A DNA stretch of 64,000 nt, taken from NCBI RefSeq assembly GCF_010499255.1, contig NZ_JAAGRN010000002.1, positions 124,001-188,000 on the forward strand, read 5' to 3'. A program made the position numbers and the translations under genes. The stretch is from Sheuella amnicola. GTDB taxonomy: Bacteria; Pseudomonadota; Gammaproteobacteria; Burkholderiales; Burkholderiaceae_B. Positions 57,051 to 64,000 of the stretch are shown one piece after another; position 1 is the first letter of the stretch, and every line of letters starts with the position of its first letter. The notes below the pieces were generated by a model. It saw only the letters and a program-made list of their open reading frames with translations. It was not told where the DNA came from and did no database searches.

Positions 57051-58037
57051 ATGGACTCACTCGATACAGAAGTTTTAAAAACAGCCCTTCATTGGTGTGA
57101 TGGCGGACATCAAGTCCACTTGGCGACCGTGGTCAAAACTTGGGGATCAGCCCCGCGTCAGGCCGGAGCTATGCTGGCTGTTCGAGCTGATGGTTGCGTC
57201 GTGGGCTCGGTTTCGGGAGGCTGCATCGAAGACGATTTGATCGTACGCGCTCAAGAAAACCGTTTACCTTCCAGGCCCGAACTCGTGCTTTACGGGGTAT
57301 CGCAAGAAGAAGCTGCAAGATTCGGCTTGCCTTGTGGTGGCACATTGAGACTAGTGGTGGAGCCGTTATCGCCTAGCAACTGGCTTGAACAGGTCGTCAA
57401 GCAAACTGAACAGCAACAATTAGTGGGACGTTGGCTGGATTTGAAATCCGGCGAATCCAAACTGACGGACGCGCGTCCCGGACAGCTTACTGAAGTCACC
57501 GAGGCGGGTTGTCATTTCGTTTACGGCCCACACTGGAGATTGCTCATTATTGGAGCAAATCAAACAGGGCTTGCGCTTGCCCAGATCGCTGCCATGCTCG
57601 AGTTTCAGGTAATTGTCTGTGATCCTCGGGAAGAATTCACGGCTGACTGGAATCTGCCGGGCGTCACTTTGCAGCCGGGAATGCCCGATGATGCGATCGA
57701 GGCTATCCACACCGACTCGAGAACAGCAGTAGTTGCCATCACGCACGACCCGAAACTGGACGACATGGCCTTGCTTGAAGCGTTGAAGTCAAAGGCTTTT
57801 TATGTCGGTGCGCTAGGTTCTGTTCGCAATCAGAGTAAACGTCGCGAACGCTTGTTAAGCTTTGACTTGACAGAGCAAGAGGTTGACAGACTGCATGGGC
57901 CGGTCGGTTTGCAAATCGGCAGCCGTACCCCGGCCGAGATAGCCGTTGCCGTGGCCGCCGAACTTGTTCAGATCAGAAGAAAATTCGAAGACGAGCGCAT
58001 TGGCGGACTCAATCAGCCACCGACCATCAAGCCCTGA
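57051..58037 (+). CDS. XdhC/CoxI family molybdenum-enzyme maturation protein
   Basis: 328 aa. The N-terminal XdhC_CoxI domain has LATVVKTWGSAPRQAGAMLAVRADGCVVGSVSGGCIEDDL. The C-terminal Rossmann-like domain has LLIIGANQTGLALAQIAAMLEFQVIVCDPREEF and AFYVGALGSVRNQSKRRERLL, ending with GPVGLQIGSRTPAEIAVAVAAELVQIRR. Such proteins sulfurate and insert molybdenum cofactor into xanthine-dehydrogenase-type enzymes. No xdhA/B or cox structural genes are nearby. It converges on the NtrX-like gene. Confidence 0.92.
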   Translation: MDSLDTEVLKTALHWCDGGHQVHLATVVKTWGSAPRQAGAMLAVRADGCVVGSVSGGCIEDDLIVRAQENRLPSRPELVLYGVSQEEAARFGLPCGGTLRLVVEPLSPSNWLEQVVKQTEQQQLVGRWLDLKSGESKLTDARPGQLTEVTEAGCHFVYGPHWRLLIIGANQTGLALAQIAAMLEFQVIVCDPREEFTADWNLPGVTLQPGMPDDAIEAIHTDSRTAVVAITHDPKLDDMALLEALKSKAFYVGALGSVRNQSKRRERLLSFDLTEQEVDRLHGPVGLQIGSRTPAEIAVAVAAELVQIRRKFEDERIGGLNQPPTIKP

Positions 58038-58046
58038 GAATAATCG

Positions 58047-58736
58047 TTAGGCACTTCCGCGCTTGCGGGACTCGATGCCCAGTTGCTTGAGCTTGCGATA
58101 TAAGTGGGTACGCTCAAGCCCTGTTTTCTCGGACACTCTGGTCATGCTGTGATTTTCACGTGCGAGATGATATTCAAAATACACCCGCTCGAATTCGTCA
58201 CGAGCCTCGCGCAGTGGCTGATCGAGTGAAATCCCACCGAGCAAGCTGTTATCCACATTTTCTGGAGCAGGAGCTTCCTCGGGTTGACTCGGGGGAGCTT
58301 CAACAACGGCCTGAGGCGCAGCGGCAACTGTCCCCGGCGGAATCCCAAGAGAAGATTTGATAATTGGCATGCGCGAGCGGGCCAATCCTGCCTGAACAGT
58401 CTTTAACAATCTCTGCAGCGTGATCGGTTTTTCAAGGAAATCGATGGCACCGATCCGAGTGGCTTCAACAGCGGTATCGATTGTTGCATGACCGCTCATC
58501 ATGATCACCGGCATATCAAGCAACCCTTGCGATCCCCATTCTTTTAGAAGGGTGACGCCATCCGTATCCGGCATCCAGATATCGAGCAGTACCAGATCAG
58601 GCCTGATGCGCAATCGAGACGCACGAGCTTGCGAAGCGTTCTCGGCCAGCTCGACAGTATGTCCTTCGTCGTAGAGAATTTCGGATAGCAGTTCGCGTAT
58701 TCCAATCTCGTCATCGACAACTAAAATTCGTGCCAT
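58047..58736 (-). CDS. NtrX-like response regulator lacking the AAA+ domain (REC + Fis-type HTH)
   Basis: 229 aa. The receiver domain is residues 1-120 with phospho-acceptor D52 (LVLLDIWMPDTDG), acidic pocket D8/D9 and K in FLEKPITLQRLLKTV. The REC sequence and neighbour kinase are NtrX-like. Instead of the ~240-residue sigma-54-interacting AAA+ module there is a Pro/Ala/Glu-rich linker (about 125-170), followed by a Fis-type HTH (about 185-225; FEYHLARENHSMTRVSEKTGLERTHLYRKLKQLGI). It therefore cannot act by ATP-driven sigma-54 remodelling and should bind DNA as a conventional regulator. It starts 49 bases after the kinase gene. Confidence 0.9.
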   Translation of the reverse strand: MARILVVDDEIGIRELLSEILYDEGHTVELAENASQARASRLRIRPDLVLLDIWMPDTDGVTLLKEWGSQGLLDMPVIMMSGHATIDTAVEATRIGAIDFLEKPITLQRLLKTVQAGLARSRMPIIKSSLGIPPGTVAAAPQAVVEAPPSQPEEAPAPENVDNSLLGGISLDQPLREARDEFERVYFEYHLARENHSMTRVSEKTGLERTHLYRKLKQLGIESRKRGSA

Positions 58737-58785
58737 AAATCACTTTTACCTGTTACACACCTGCATTATGCTCATCTTAGACGGT

Positions 58786-61056
58786 CTAGTCCACTTCTGT
58801 CGCTAGACGCGTCAGCAAAATCGAAATTCTCGCTCCACCATCCCGTCGATTCGACAGATCGATCCGGCCAGCATGCTCCTCAATGATCTTACGTACAATC
58901 GCCAGACCCAAACCGGTTCCCTGAGCCTTCGTAGTCACATAGGGTTCGAAAGCTCGTTGCAAAATCTGGGGGGAAAACCCCGGACCATTATCCGAAACAG
59001 TAAATCTGACCGCCAGAGGAAGGCCTTCATCCTTGTCCCCGCCTTGGGTTAACTGGGTCGATATCTCAATGACTCCAAGCTCCGGCCCATCCACCAACGC
59101 ATCGCGTGCATTGGCAAGCAAATTGTGTACGACTTGTCGCAATTGGGTCGGATCACCCATGATCATCGGTAAGTCTTTCTGAAGAGACACTTCAAGCTGC
59201 CAGGGGTGTTGCGCATCTTTTACCATCCCCTCCACAGGATCCCAGCCGTAAAGGGTCAACACCTCCGCAACAAGCGCATTGAAATCAACCGGAACCATCA
59301 CGACCGCCGGTTTACGCGCATATTCGCGGAAATCGTCCACCATGTGCTTCAAGGATCCCACCTGATTCACGATGGTGGTGGTGGCGCGCTCGAGCAATTG
59401 AGCATCGACAGGATCAAGCTTATGCGCCAATTTCATTGCCAATCGCTCTGCCGAAAGTTGAATAGGCGTGAGCGGATTCTTGATTTCATGGGCGAGTCTT
59501 CGTGCGACTTCACCCCAGGCCACGCTCCGATTGGCCGAAATCACTTCCGTAATGTCGTCGAAAACCACCATATATCCGTTACCGCGGCCGTGGATCCGTA
59601 AATGCGATCCTCGCGCCAGCAAAATCAGCGTATGCTCTTGCGCGTCCGGGGAGGCCGACTGCAAAGTGATCTCGAACTGTTGCTGCCAGTGGGTTCTTTC
59701 CGACCCGACTGCCGTATGGTCAAAAAATGCCTGCCGAATCATTCTGGCAAAATCCAGCATCCCGTCAATGGTCTCAAGCGGGCGACCGGTGGCCGCACGC
59801 AAATCTATCGCCAATATTTTTTGCGCACCCTTGTTAAATGTCGTGATACGGAATTGCTCATCGAAAACCAGCACCCCGGTCGACAGATTGGCCAGAACAC
59901 TCTCGAGATAGACGTTCGATCGCTCCAATTGCTGCCGATTACTCTCGACCAGACGGCGAGCCTCTTCCAGCTGACGGGTCATCTCGTTGAAAGAACGCGT
60001 CAACTGCCCTACTTCATCGTTGGAGTAAGGCTCCGGCAACGCCCGATAATCGCCCACGCTCACAGCTTGAGTTCCGGATGCGAGCGCAAGCAACGGGCTC
60101 ACCAATTTTTTTGAAATATACAGTGCGACCGTAATGGCGGCGAAAACCGCCAACAACAACGCCAGTGTCAACGTCACTTCAAACAGATGTCGCAGACTTT
60201 GCCGCGATTCAGCCAACTCCTGATAGTCCTTGTTGCCTTTTTGAACTTCACTGACATTGCGGGCTATTTTTTCCGATATGGGCTGTATCAACTGCAACCA
60301 TCTCGATTCCGTATTCACGCCAAGCAGAATTTCGCTTCGCTCCGGAGATCCCAAAGGAACAATGACACGCAACTGCAAGCCGCTGTCGTATAAAGGCGAA
60401 CTCGGATCATCGCTGTCCACAGCGGCATAGCTACGGGTCAGCCTAAGCTGATTCAAGACAGCATGGGGCGGCAATGCGGGAGAAAGCGAACCCAGTTTGT
60501 CGGTTGAAAACGCAATCATTCGACCGCTGCCGCTAAATACCATCGCATCGATCGAAACATTCGACTCCCGCAAACGCGTCAGAACGCTCGTGATATCCGC
60601 ATCAGGAGTACTGTTTAGCTCGGGCGCCATGACCCTTGCACGTGCCTCAAGCTCGGCAAGTTGCGTGTCGACTGCCGCATGCCCGAGCGCAATTCCGGAC
60701 TCGAGCGCTGTGTCCACCCTGACGTTGAACCAGGACTCGATCGACCGAGTCATGAATTGAATCGATACCGTATAAATCAATGCTCCGGGCAACACACCGA
60801 TCAAGGCAAAAGCAAGCGCAAAACGACCGGTGAGTCGCGCGCCGAATTTACCGCGCCAACGTTCACTGATCAGCTTGGACGTCAACGCAACGACCCAGAT
60901 GAACAAGGCGAGGGCTAACGCGCCGTTCAACCACAACAACAAGGTCTGATAACGGGCGACCCTTGAGGCATTTCCCGTAGACCACGCCAAAAGCACGAAC
61001 AGACATACGCCGCTGGCCACACCAACGAACAATGCGATGCGCAAGAACCAATTCAT
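58786..61056 (-). CDS. NtrY-like membrane sensor histidine kinase
   Basis: 756 aa. Several N-terminal membrane helices (about 5-110) precede a periplasmic-type sensor region, then another helix near 300, a HAMP domain (about 320-370), a PAS domain (about 385-500; VLANLSTGVLVFDEQFRITTFNKGAQKIL), HisKA with H523 in RRLAHEIKNPLTPIQLSAERLAMKL, and HATPase with DNGPGF and GTGLGLAIVRKIIEEHAGRI. This is the NtrY layout. It sits between rsmB and the NtrX-like regulator, its presumed partner. A 75-base gap separates it from rsmB. Confidence 0.93.
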   Translation of the reverse strand: MNWFLRIALFVGVASGVCLFVLLAWSTGNASRVARYQTLLLWLNGALALALFIWVVALTSKLISERWRGKFGARLTGRFALAFALIGVLPGALIYTVSIQFMTRSIESWFNVRVDTALESGIALGHAAVDTQLAELEARARVMAPELNSTPDADITSVLTRLRESNVSIDAMVFSGSGRMIAFSTDKLGSLSPALPPHAVLNQLRLTRSYAAVDSDDPSSPLYDSGLQLRVIVPLGSPERSEILLGVNTESRWLQLIQPISEKIARNVSEVQKGNKDYQELAESRQSLRHLFEVTLTLALLLAVFAAITVALYISKKLVSPLLALASGTQAVSVGDYRALPEPYSNDEVGQLTRSFNEMTRQLEEARRLVESNRQQLERSNVYLESVLANLSTGVLVFDEQFRITTFNKGAQKILAIDLRAATGRPLETIDGMLDFARMIRQAFFDHTAVGSERTHWQQQFEITLQSASPDAQEHTLILLARGSHLRIHGRGNGYMVVFDDITEVISANRSVAWGEVARRLAHEIKNPLTPIQLSAERLAMKLAHKLDPVDAQLLERATTTIVNQVGSLKHMVDDFREYARKPAVVMVPVDFNALVAEVLTLYGWDPVEGMVKDAQHPWQLEVSLQKDLPMIMGDPTQLRQVVHNLLANARDALVDGPELGVIEISTQLTQGGDKDEGLPLAVRFTVSDNGPGFSPQILQRAFEPYVTTKAQGTGLGLAIVRKIIEEHAGRIDLSNRRDGGARISILLTRLATEVD

Positions 61057-61131
61057 TGCTTCACCATGTCCCGAAACGTCCTATCAAGCCGAAGCCGCGC
61101 ATGGAAAATGTCATAAACAATTCGAAATTTA

Positions 61132-62460
61132 TTACGGTCGGCGAACAAACAAGGCATAAAAGAACCCATCCCGACCCGCGGGATTCGTGTCGTCTGCCTG
61201 CATAGGCAACAGTTGTCCAGGCGCGGGCAACCTCTGCGCCTGGGCATGGCGCTGCAAAAACGCCTGCGCCTGCATCTCCCCTTCTTCGGGAAATATGGAA
61301 CACGTCACAAGCAACAGCTTGCCACCTGGCGCAACGACACTCCACAGCGAATCCAGAATAGAGCGTTGCAGCTTAGCAGTCTGGGCGATATCCTGCGGGC
61401 GTCTGAGCCAGCGGATATCGGGATGGCGACGCACGATTCCCGATGCTGTGCACGGCACATCAGCCAACACCGCATCGAAAGCGACACCATCCCACCAAAG
61501 ATGAGAACGCAGTGCGCTTTCGGCGACCAGGCGCACCCCCGATCTCATCAACTTCAATCGTTCCAGGTTGCTTTGAACCCGTTCAAGGCGTTTTGAATCG
61601 ACATCAAGAGCGGTCAATTCGACATCAGCCAACTCAAGCATATGTGCCGTCTTGCCACCCGGTGCGGCGCACGCATCCAATACACGCATTCCCGGTTTCA
61701 GGCCAAGCAAAGGAGCCGCCAGTTGAGCACCCGCATCCTGCACTGACCACCAACCCTGATCGTAACCGGGCAAGGATGTGATTGGCCTGGGTTCTTGCAG
61801 AACCAGGCCTGCGTCACCAAAAGGAGTCGCTAATATACCGGCCTGATTAAATGCATCCTGCACCATTTCACGGGATGTCACGCTCACATTGACGCGAAGA
61901 GTCAATGGTGGATGTAAATTGGCTGTCTGTAATAACTGCTGCCACTGATCGGGATAGGCCTTCTGAAGGGCGCGTATCCACCACATCGGGTGATTCCAGC
62001 GCGCCTCCGGATCATTGGCAATGGCAGCATGAATTTGCGCACATTCACGCTGGAACCGACGCAATACAGCATTGACCAACCCTTTGTAATTAATCAATGC
62101 TCGCTGTAACTGCGTTGCCTGAACGCTCTGGTCTACCAGTGCATGCGGGGTGTAGACCGGCGCCATCGAGTCAAGCTTATTCCGATCCTCCTGCATCGCC
62201 ACATCGAGCAAAAGCAAAGACAACCCGATCAAAGCCCCCACAACCGGACTAGAGGGCTCACGCTGGACAAGCAATCGGCGTATCGCAATCGCTTCACCCC
62301 AATGACGCATGGCATAAAAGGCCAGTGCCTGCGCTGAAGGCCGAAGATCGGCGGGAGTTTCACTCAAAGTCTCGGTCAGCGACTGACCGTTTTCAACAGC
62401 GGCAATGGCCCGGGCGGCGGCCAACAGGCTTTGGGATAGGGTAGGCGATACTTGATTCAT
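61132..62460 (-). CDS. rsmB: 16S rRNA (cytosine967-C5)-methyltransferase RsmB
   Basis: 442 aa. The N-terminal NusB-like RNA-binding domain (about 10-150; LINYKGLVNAVLRRFQRE) precedes the methyltransferase with RVLDACAAPGGKTAHMLEL (AdoMet) and the two cysteine motifs DVPCTASGIVRRHPDIRW and LLLVTCSIFPEEGE, nucleophile C387. It methylates C967 of 16S rRNA. fmt, its usual upstream partner, is here on the opposite strand beyond rimO. Confidence 0.96.
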   Translation of the reverse strand: MNQVSPTLSQSLLAAARAIAAVENGQSLTETLSETPADLRPSAQALAFYAMRHWGEAIAIRRLLVQREPSSPVVGALIGLSLLLLDVAMQEDRNKLDSMAPVYTPHALVDQSVQATQLQRALINYKGLVNAVLRRFQRECAQIHAAIANDPEARWNHPMWWIRALQKAYPDQWQQLLQTANLHPPLTLRVNVSVTSREMVQDAFNQAGILATPFGDAGLVLQEPRPITSLPGYDQGWWSVQDAGAQLAAPLLGLKPGMRVLDACAAPGGKTAHMLELADVELTALDVDSKRLERVQSNLERLKLMRSGVRLVAESALRSHLWWDGVAFDAVLADVPCTASGIVRRHPDIRWLRRPQDIAQTAKLQRSILDSLWSVVAPGGKLLLVTCSIFPEEGEMQAQAFLQRHAQAQRLPAPGQLLPMQADDTNPAGRDGFFYALFVRRP

Positions 62461-62582
62461 ACCCTGATTGTAGGGTCTTGGCGCTGGACGCGGGAAGGCA
62501 AATTGCGGGAATCCGGTTCAATATGGGCTCCAAGCTAAAATAGCGGTCTATTTTTCGCGGGTTTTATCCCCCAGGTGCCATC

Positions 62583-63899
62583 ATGTCCTCCCCAAAAGTC
62601 GGTTTTGTCAGTCTCGGATGTCCCAAAGCTCTCGTAGATTCCGAACGCATCCTTACACAGCTACGCACTGAGGGTTACCAAATCGTGCCCGACTACGACA
62701 ATGCGGACGTCGTTGTTGTCAATACCTGCGGCTTTATCGATAGCGCCAAAGCTGAATCGCTCGACGCAATCGGTGAAGCCATTGCAGAAAACGGCAAGGT
62801 CATTGTTACGGGTTGCATGGGCGTGGAAGAGTCCGCCATTCGCAATGTTCATCCGAGTGTACTGGCGGTCACAGGACCTCAACAGTATGAGCAGGTCGTA
62901 CGCGCCGTCCACGAAGCCGCCCCGCCGAGCAAAGAACATAATCCTTTACTGGACCTGGTTCCTCCGCAAGGAATCAAACTCACTCCACGCCATTACGCCT
63001 ATCTGAAAATCTCGGAAGGATGTAACCATCGTTGCAGTTTTTGCATTATTCCCTCCCTGCGCGGCGATCTGGTCAGCCGTCCTGTCGGAGATGTTCTTGA
63101 CGAAGCGCAACGACTGGCGCGTGCCGGCGTCAAGGAATTACTGGTGATTTCGCAAGACACAAGCGCTTATGGCGTAGACGTCAAATTTCGCAGCGGTTTC
63201 TGGAACGGTCGCCCGGTCAAAACGCGCATGACCGAACTATGCGACGCATTGTCTGAACTGGGAATCTGGGTTCGTCTGCATTATGTTTATCCTTATCCTC
63301 ATGTCGACGAAGTCATCCCCATGATGACTGAAGGAAAGATTCTTCCCTACCTGGACATCCCGTTTCAGCACGCCAGCCCCCGCATACTTAAGGCAATGAA
63401 ACGTCCCGCCTTTGAAGATAAAACACTTGCGCGCATTCAGGCATGGCGTGCGCAGTGCCCGGACTTGACCTTGCGGTCAACTTTCATCGTCGGGTTTCCG
63501 GGCGAAACCGAAAGCGACTTTCAATATCTGCTGGACTGGATGACAGAAGCACAGCTTGATCGTGTCGGCTGTTTTCAATATTCCGCCGTCGAGGGCGCTG
63601 CGGCCAATGCTCTTGAAGGCGCCGTCCCCGAAGAGGTTAAGCAAGAGCGATGGGATCGCTTCATGGCTCACCAACAAGCCATTTCCACTGCCCGTCTTGC
63701 CCGTCGCGTCGGCAAAGAAATCGATGTATTGATCGACGAAGTCAACGAAGATGGCGCCATCGGCAGATCAAGCGCGGATGCCCCGGAAATCGACGGCAAT
63801 GTTTACGTCGATAGCGAAGACTCGCTCAAGCCCGGCGACATGGTCCGAGTTCGCGTAACCGATTCGGACGAATACGACCTTTGGGCAGACAAAATCTAA
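62583..63899 (+). CDS. rimO: Ribosomal protein uS12 methylthiotransferase RimO
   Basis: 438 aa. The N-terminal MTTase domain has [43 protein letters not shown] and VTGCMGV, giving three cluster cysteines. The radical-SAM motif CX3CX2C is at C147, C151 and C154 ([17 protein letters not shown]). A C-terminal TRAM domain ends the chain. It methylthiolates an aspartate of S12. AGGTG lies five bases before the ATG. The 122-base gap to divergent rsmB contains TAAAAT (62536-62541), a possible -10 for rimO. Confidence 0.97.
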   Translation: MSSPKVGFVSLGCPKALVDSERILTQLRTEGYQIVPDYDNADVVVVNTCGFIDSAKAESLDAIGEAIAENGKVIVTGCMGVEESAIRNVHPSVLAVTGPQQYEQVVRAVHEAAPPSKEHNPLLDLVPPQGIKLTPRHYAYLKISEGCNHRCSFCIIPSLRGDLVSRPVGDVLDEAQRLARAGVKELLVISQDTSAYGVDVKFRSGFWNGRPVKTRMTELCDALSELGIWVRLHYVYPYPHVDEVIPMMTEGKILPYLDIPFQHASPRILKAMKRPAFEDKTLARIQAWRAQCPDLTLRSTFIVGFPGETESDFQYLLDWMTEAQLDRVGCFQYSAVEGAAANALEGAVPEEVKQERWDRFMAHQQAISTARLARRVGKEIDVLIDEVNEDGAIGRSSADAPEIDGNVYVDSEDSLKPGDMVRVRVTDSDEYDLWADKI

Positions 63900-63940
63900 T
63901 TTTTCTATAGGCGCGTCACTTGAACCAGGATGCAACAGCT

Positions 63941-64000
63941 ATGCGGGTCGGGTTTGCCGGCACGCCGGAATTTTCCCGTATTGCCCTGCGGGCGATTATC
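63941..64000 (+). CDS. fmt: Methionyl-tRNA formyltransferase Fmt, N-terminus (partial)
   Basis: Twenty codons before the window ends: MRVGFAGTPEFSRIALRAII. The IVFAGTPEF-type opening is characteristic of Fmt, which formylates initiator Met-tRNA. AGGA lies ten bases upstream of the ATG; an in-frame TTG at 63920 would add seven residues. It follows rimO by 41 bases on the same strand. Confidence 0.85.
   Translation, partial: MRVGFAGTPEFSRIALRAII

Overview
This window reads as a chromosomal, mostly core-genome segment of a betaproteobacterium of the order Burkholderiales, most likely Alcaligenaceae. That placement is an inference from gene content and order: an orphan Bug-type solute-binding protein, the ubiE/Tim44/ubiJ/ubiB block, the DUF3683-type FAD/Fe-S oxidoreductase next to ilvA, the kdsD-kdsC-lptCAB-hpf-ptsN-hprK-rapZ string, and the rhodanese-grxC-secB-gpsA string. 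G+C looks moderate, near half by eye. I see no insertion sequence, prophage, CRISPR array, tRNA or rRNA. Coding density is high, with many 1-4 nt start/stop overlaps.

Layout. 1-1659: the start of a secreted protein leaving the window leftwards, a divergent leader with phased repeats, then a two-gene response-regulator pair (HTH-REC and REC-HPt) without a kinase. 1711-14423: a vitamin block with a TPP riboswitch and thiC, an acyltransferase, cobalamin-dependent metH on the minus strand, then a divergent cobalamin riboswitch followed by btuB-btuF-thiG-thiD-pcm. 14420-20077 (minus): ubiE, a Tim44-domain protein, ubiJ, ubiB, a di-iron ferritin-like protein and rfaE2. 20169-22305: Pho box, phoB, phoR. 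22421-24937: the 5-oxoprolinase genes pxpB-pxpC-pxpA. 24962-33000: a very large FAD/Fe-S oxidoreductase, a YqaA-type membrane protein, ilvA, apt and purT. 33033-40745: Kdo synthesis and LPS export (kdsD, kdsC, lptC, lptA, lptB), then hpf, the PTS-Ntr branch (ptsN, hprK, rapZ) and rlpA. 40748-44444: rsmI, then yraN, a SIS isomerase, dolP and moeB. 44463-50396 (minus): gpmA, envC, ctpA, a TlpA-like thioredoxin, argB and a HAD nucleotidase. 50550-53934: rhodanese, grxC, secB, gpsA and a Bug protein. 53931-58037: trmL, comF, a BioC-like methyltransferase, a TauE/SafE permease and an XdhC-family protein. 58047-64000: an NtrX-like regulator without its AAA+ domain, an NtrY-like kinase, rsmB, rimO and the first 20 codons of fmt.

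How the genes work together. Two vitamin riboswitches flank metH: B12 uptake genes are read divergently from the B12-dependent methionine synthase, and thiG-thiD lie in the same apparent transcription unit as btuB-btuF, so B12 status may influence thiamine synthesis. The ubi block combines a C-methyltransferase, the UbiJ lipid-binding scaffold and the UbiB kinase-like protein with an uncharacterised di-iron protein. Envelope functions recur (LPS precursor supply and transport, DolP, RlpA, EnvC, CtpA, SecB).

The most thought-provoking signals are: a sigma-54-type regulator that has lost its AAA+ domain, together with no rpoN at its usual place between lptB and hpf; the di-iron protein in the ubiquinone cluster; the B12-riboswitch/thiG-thiD linkage; a well-formed translational TPP switch; a probably leaderless ptsN; and several clean palindromes in divergent promoters. 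I found no wholly new multi-gene system that I could defend.
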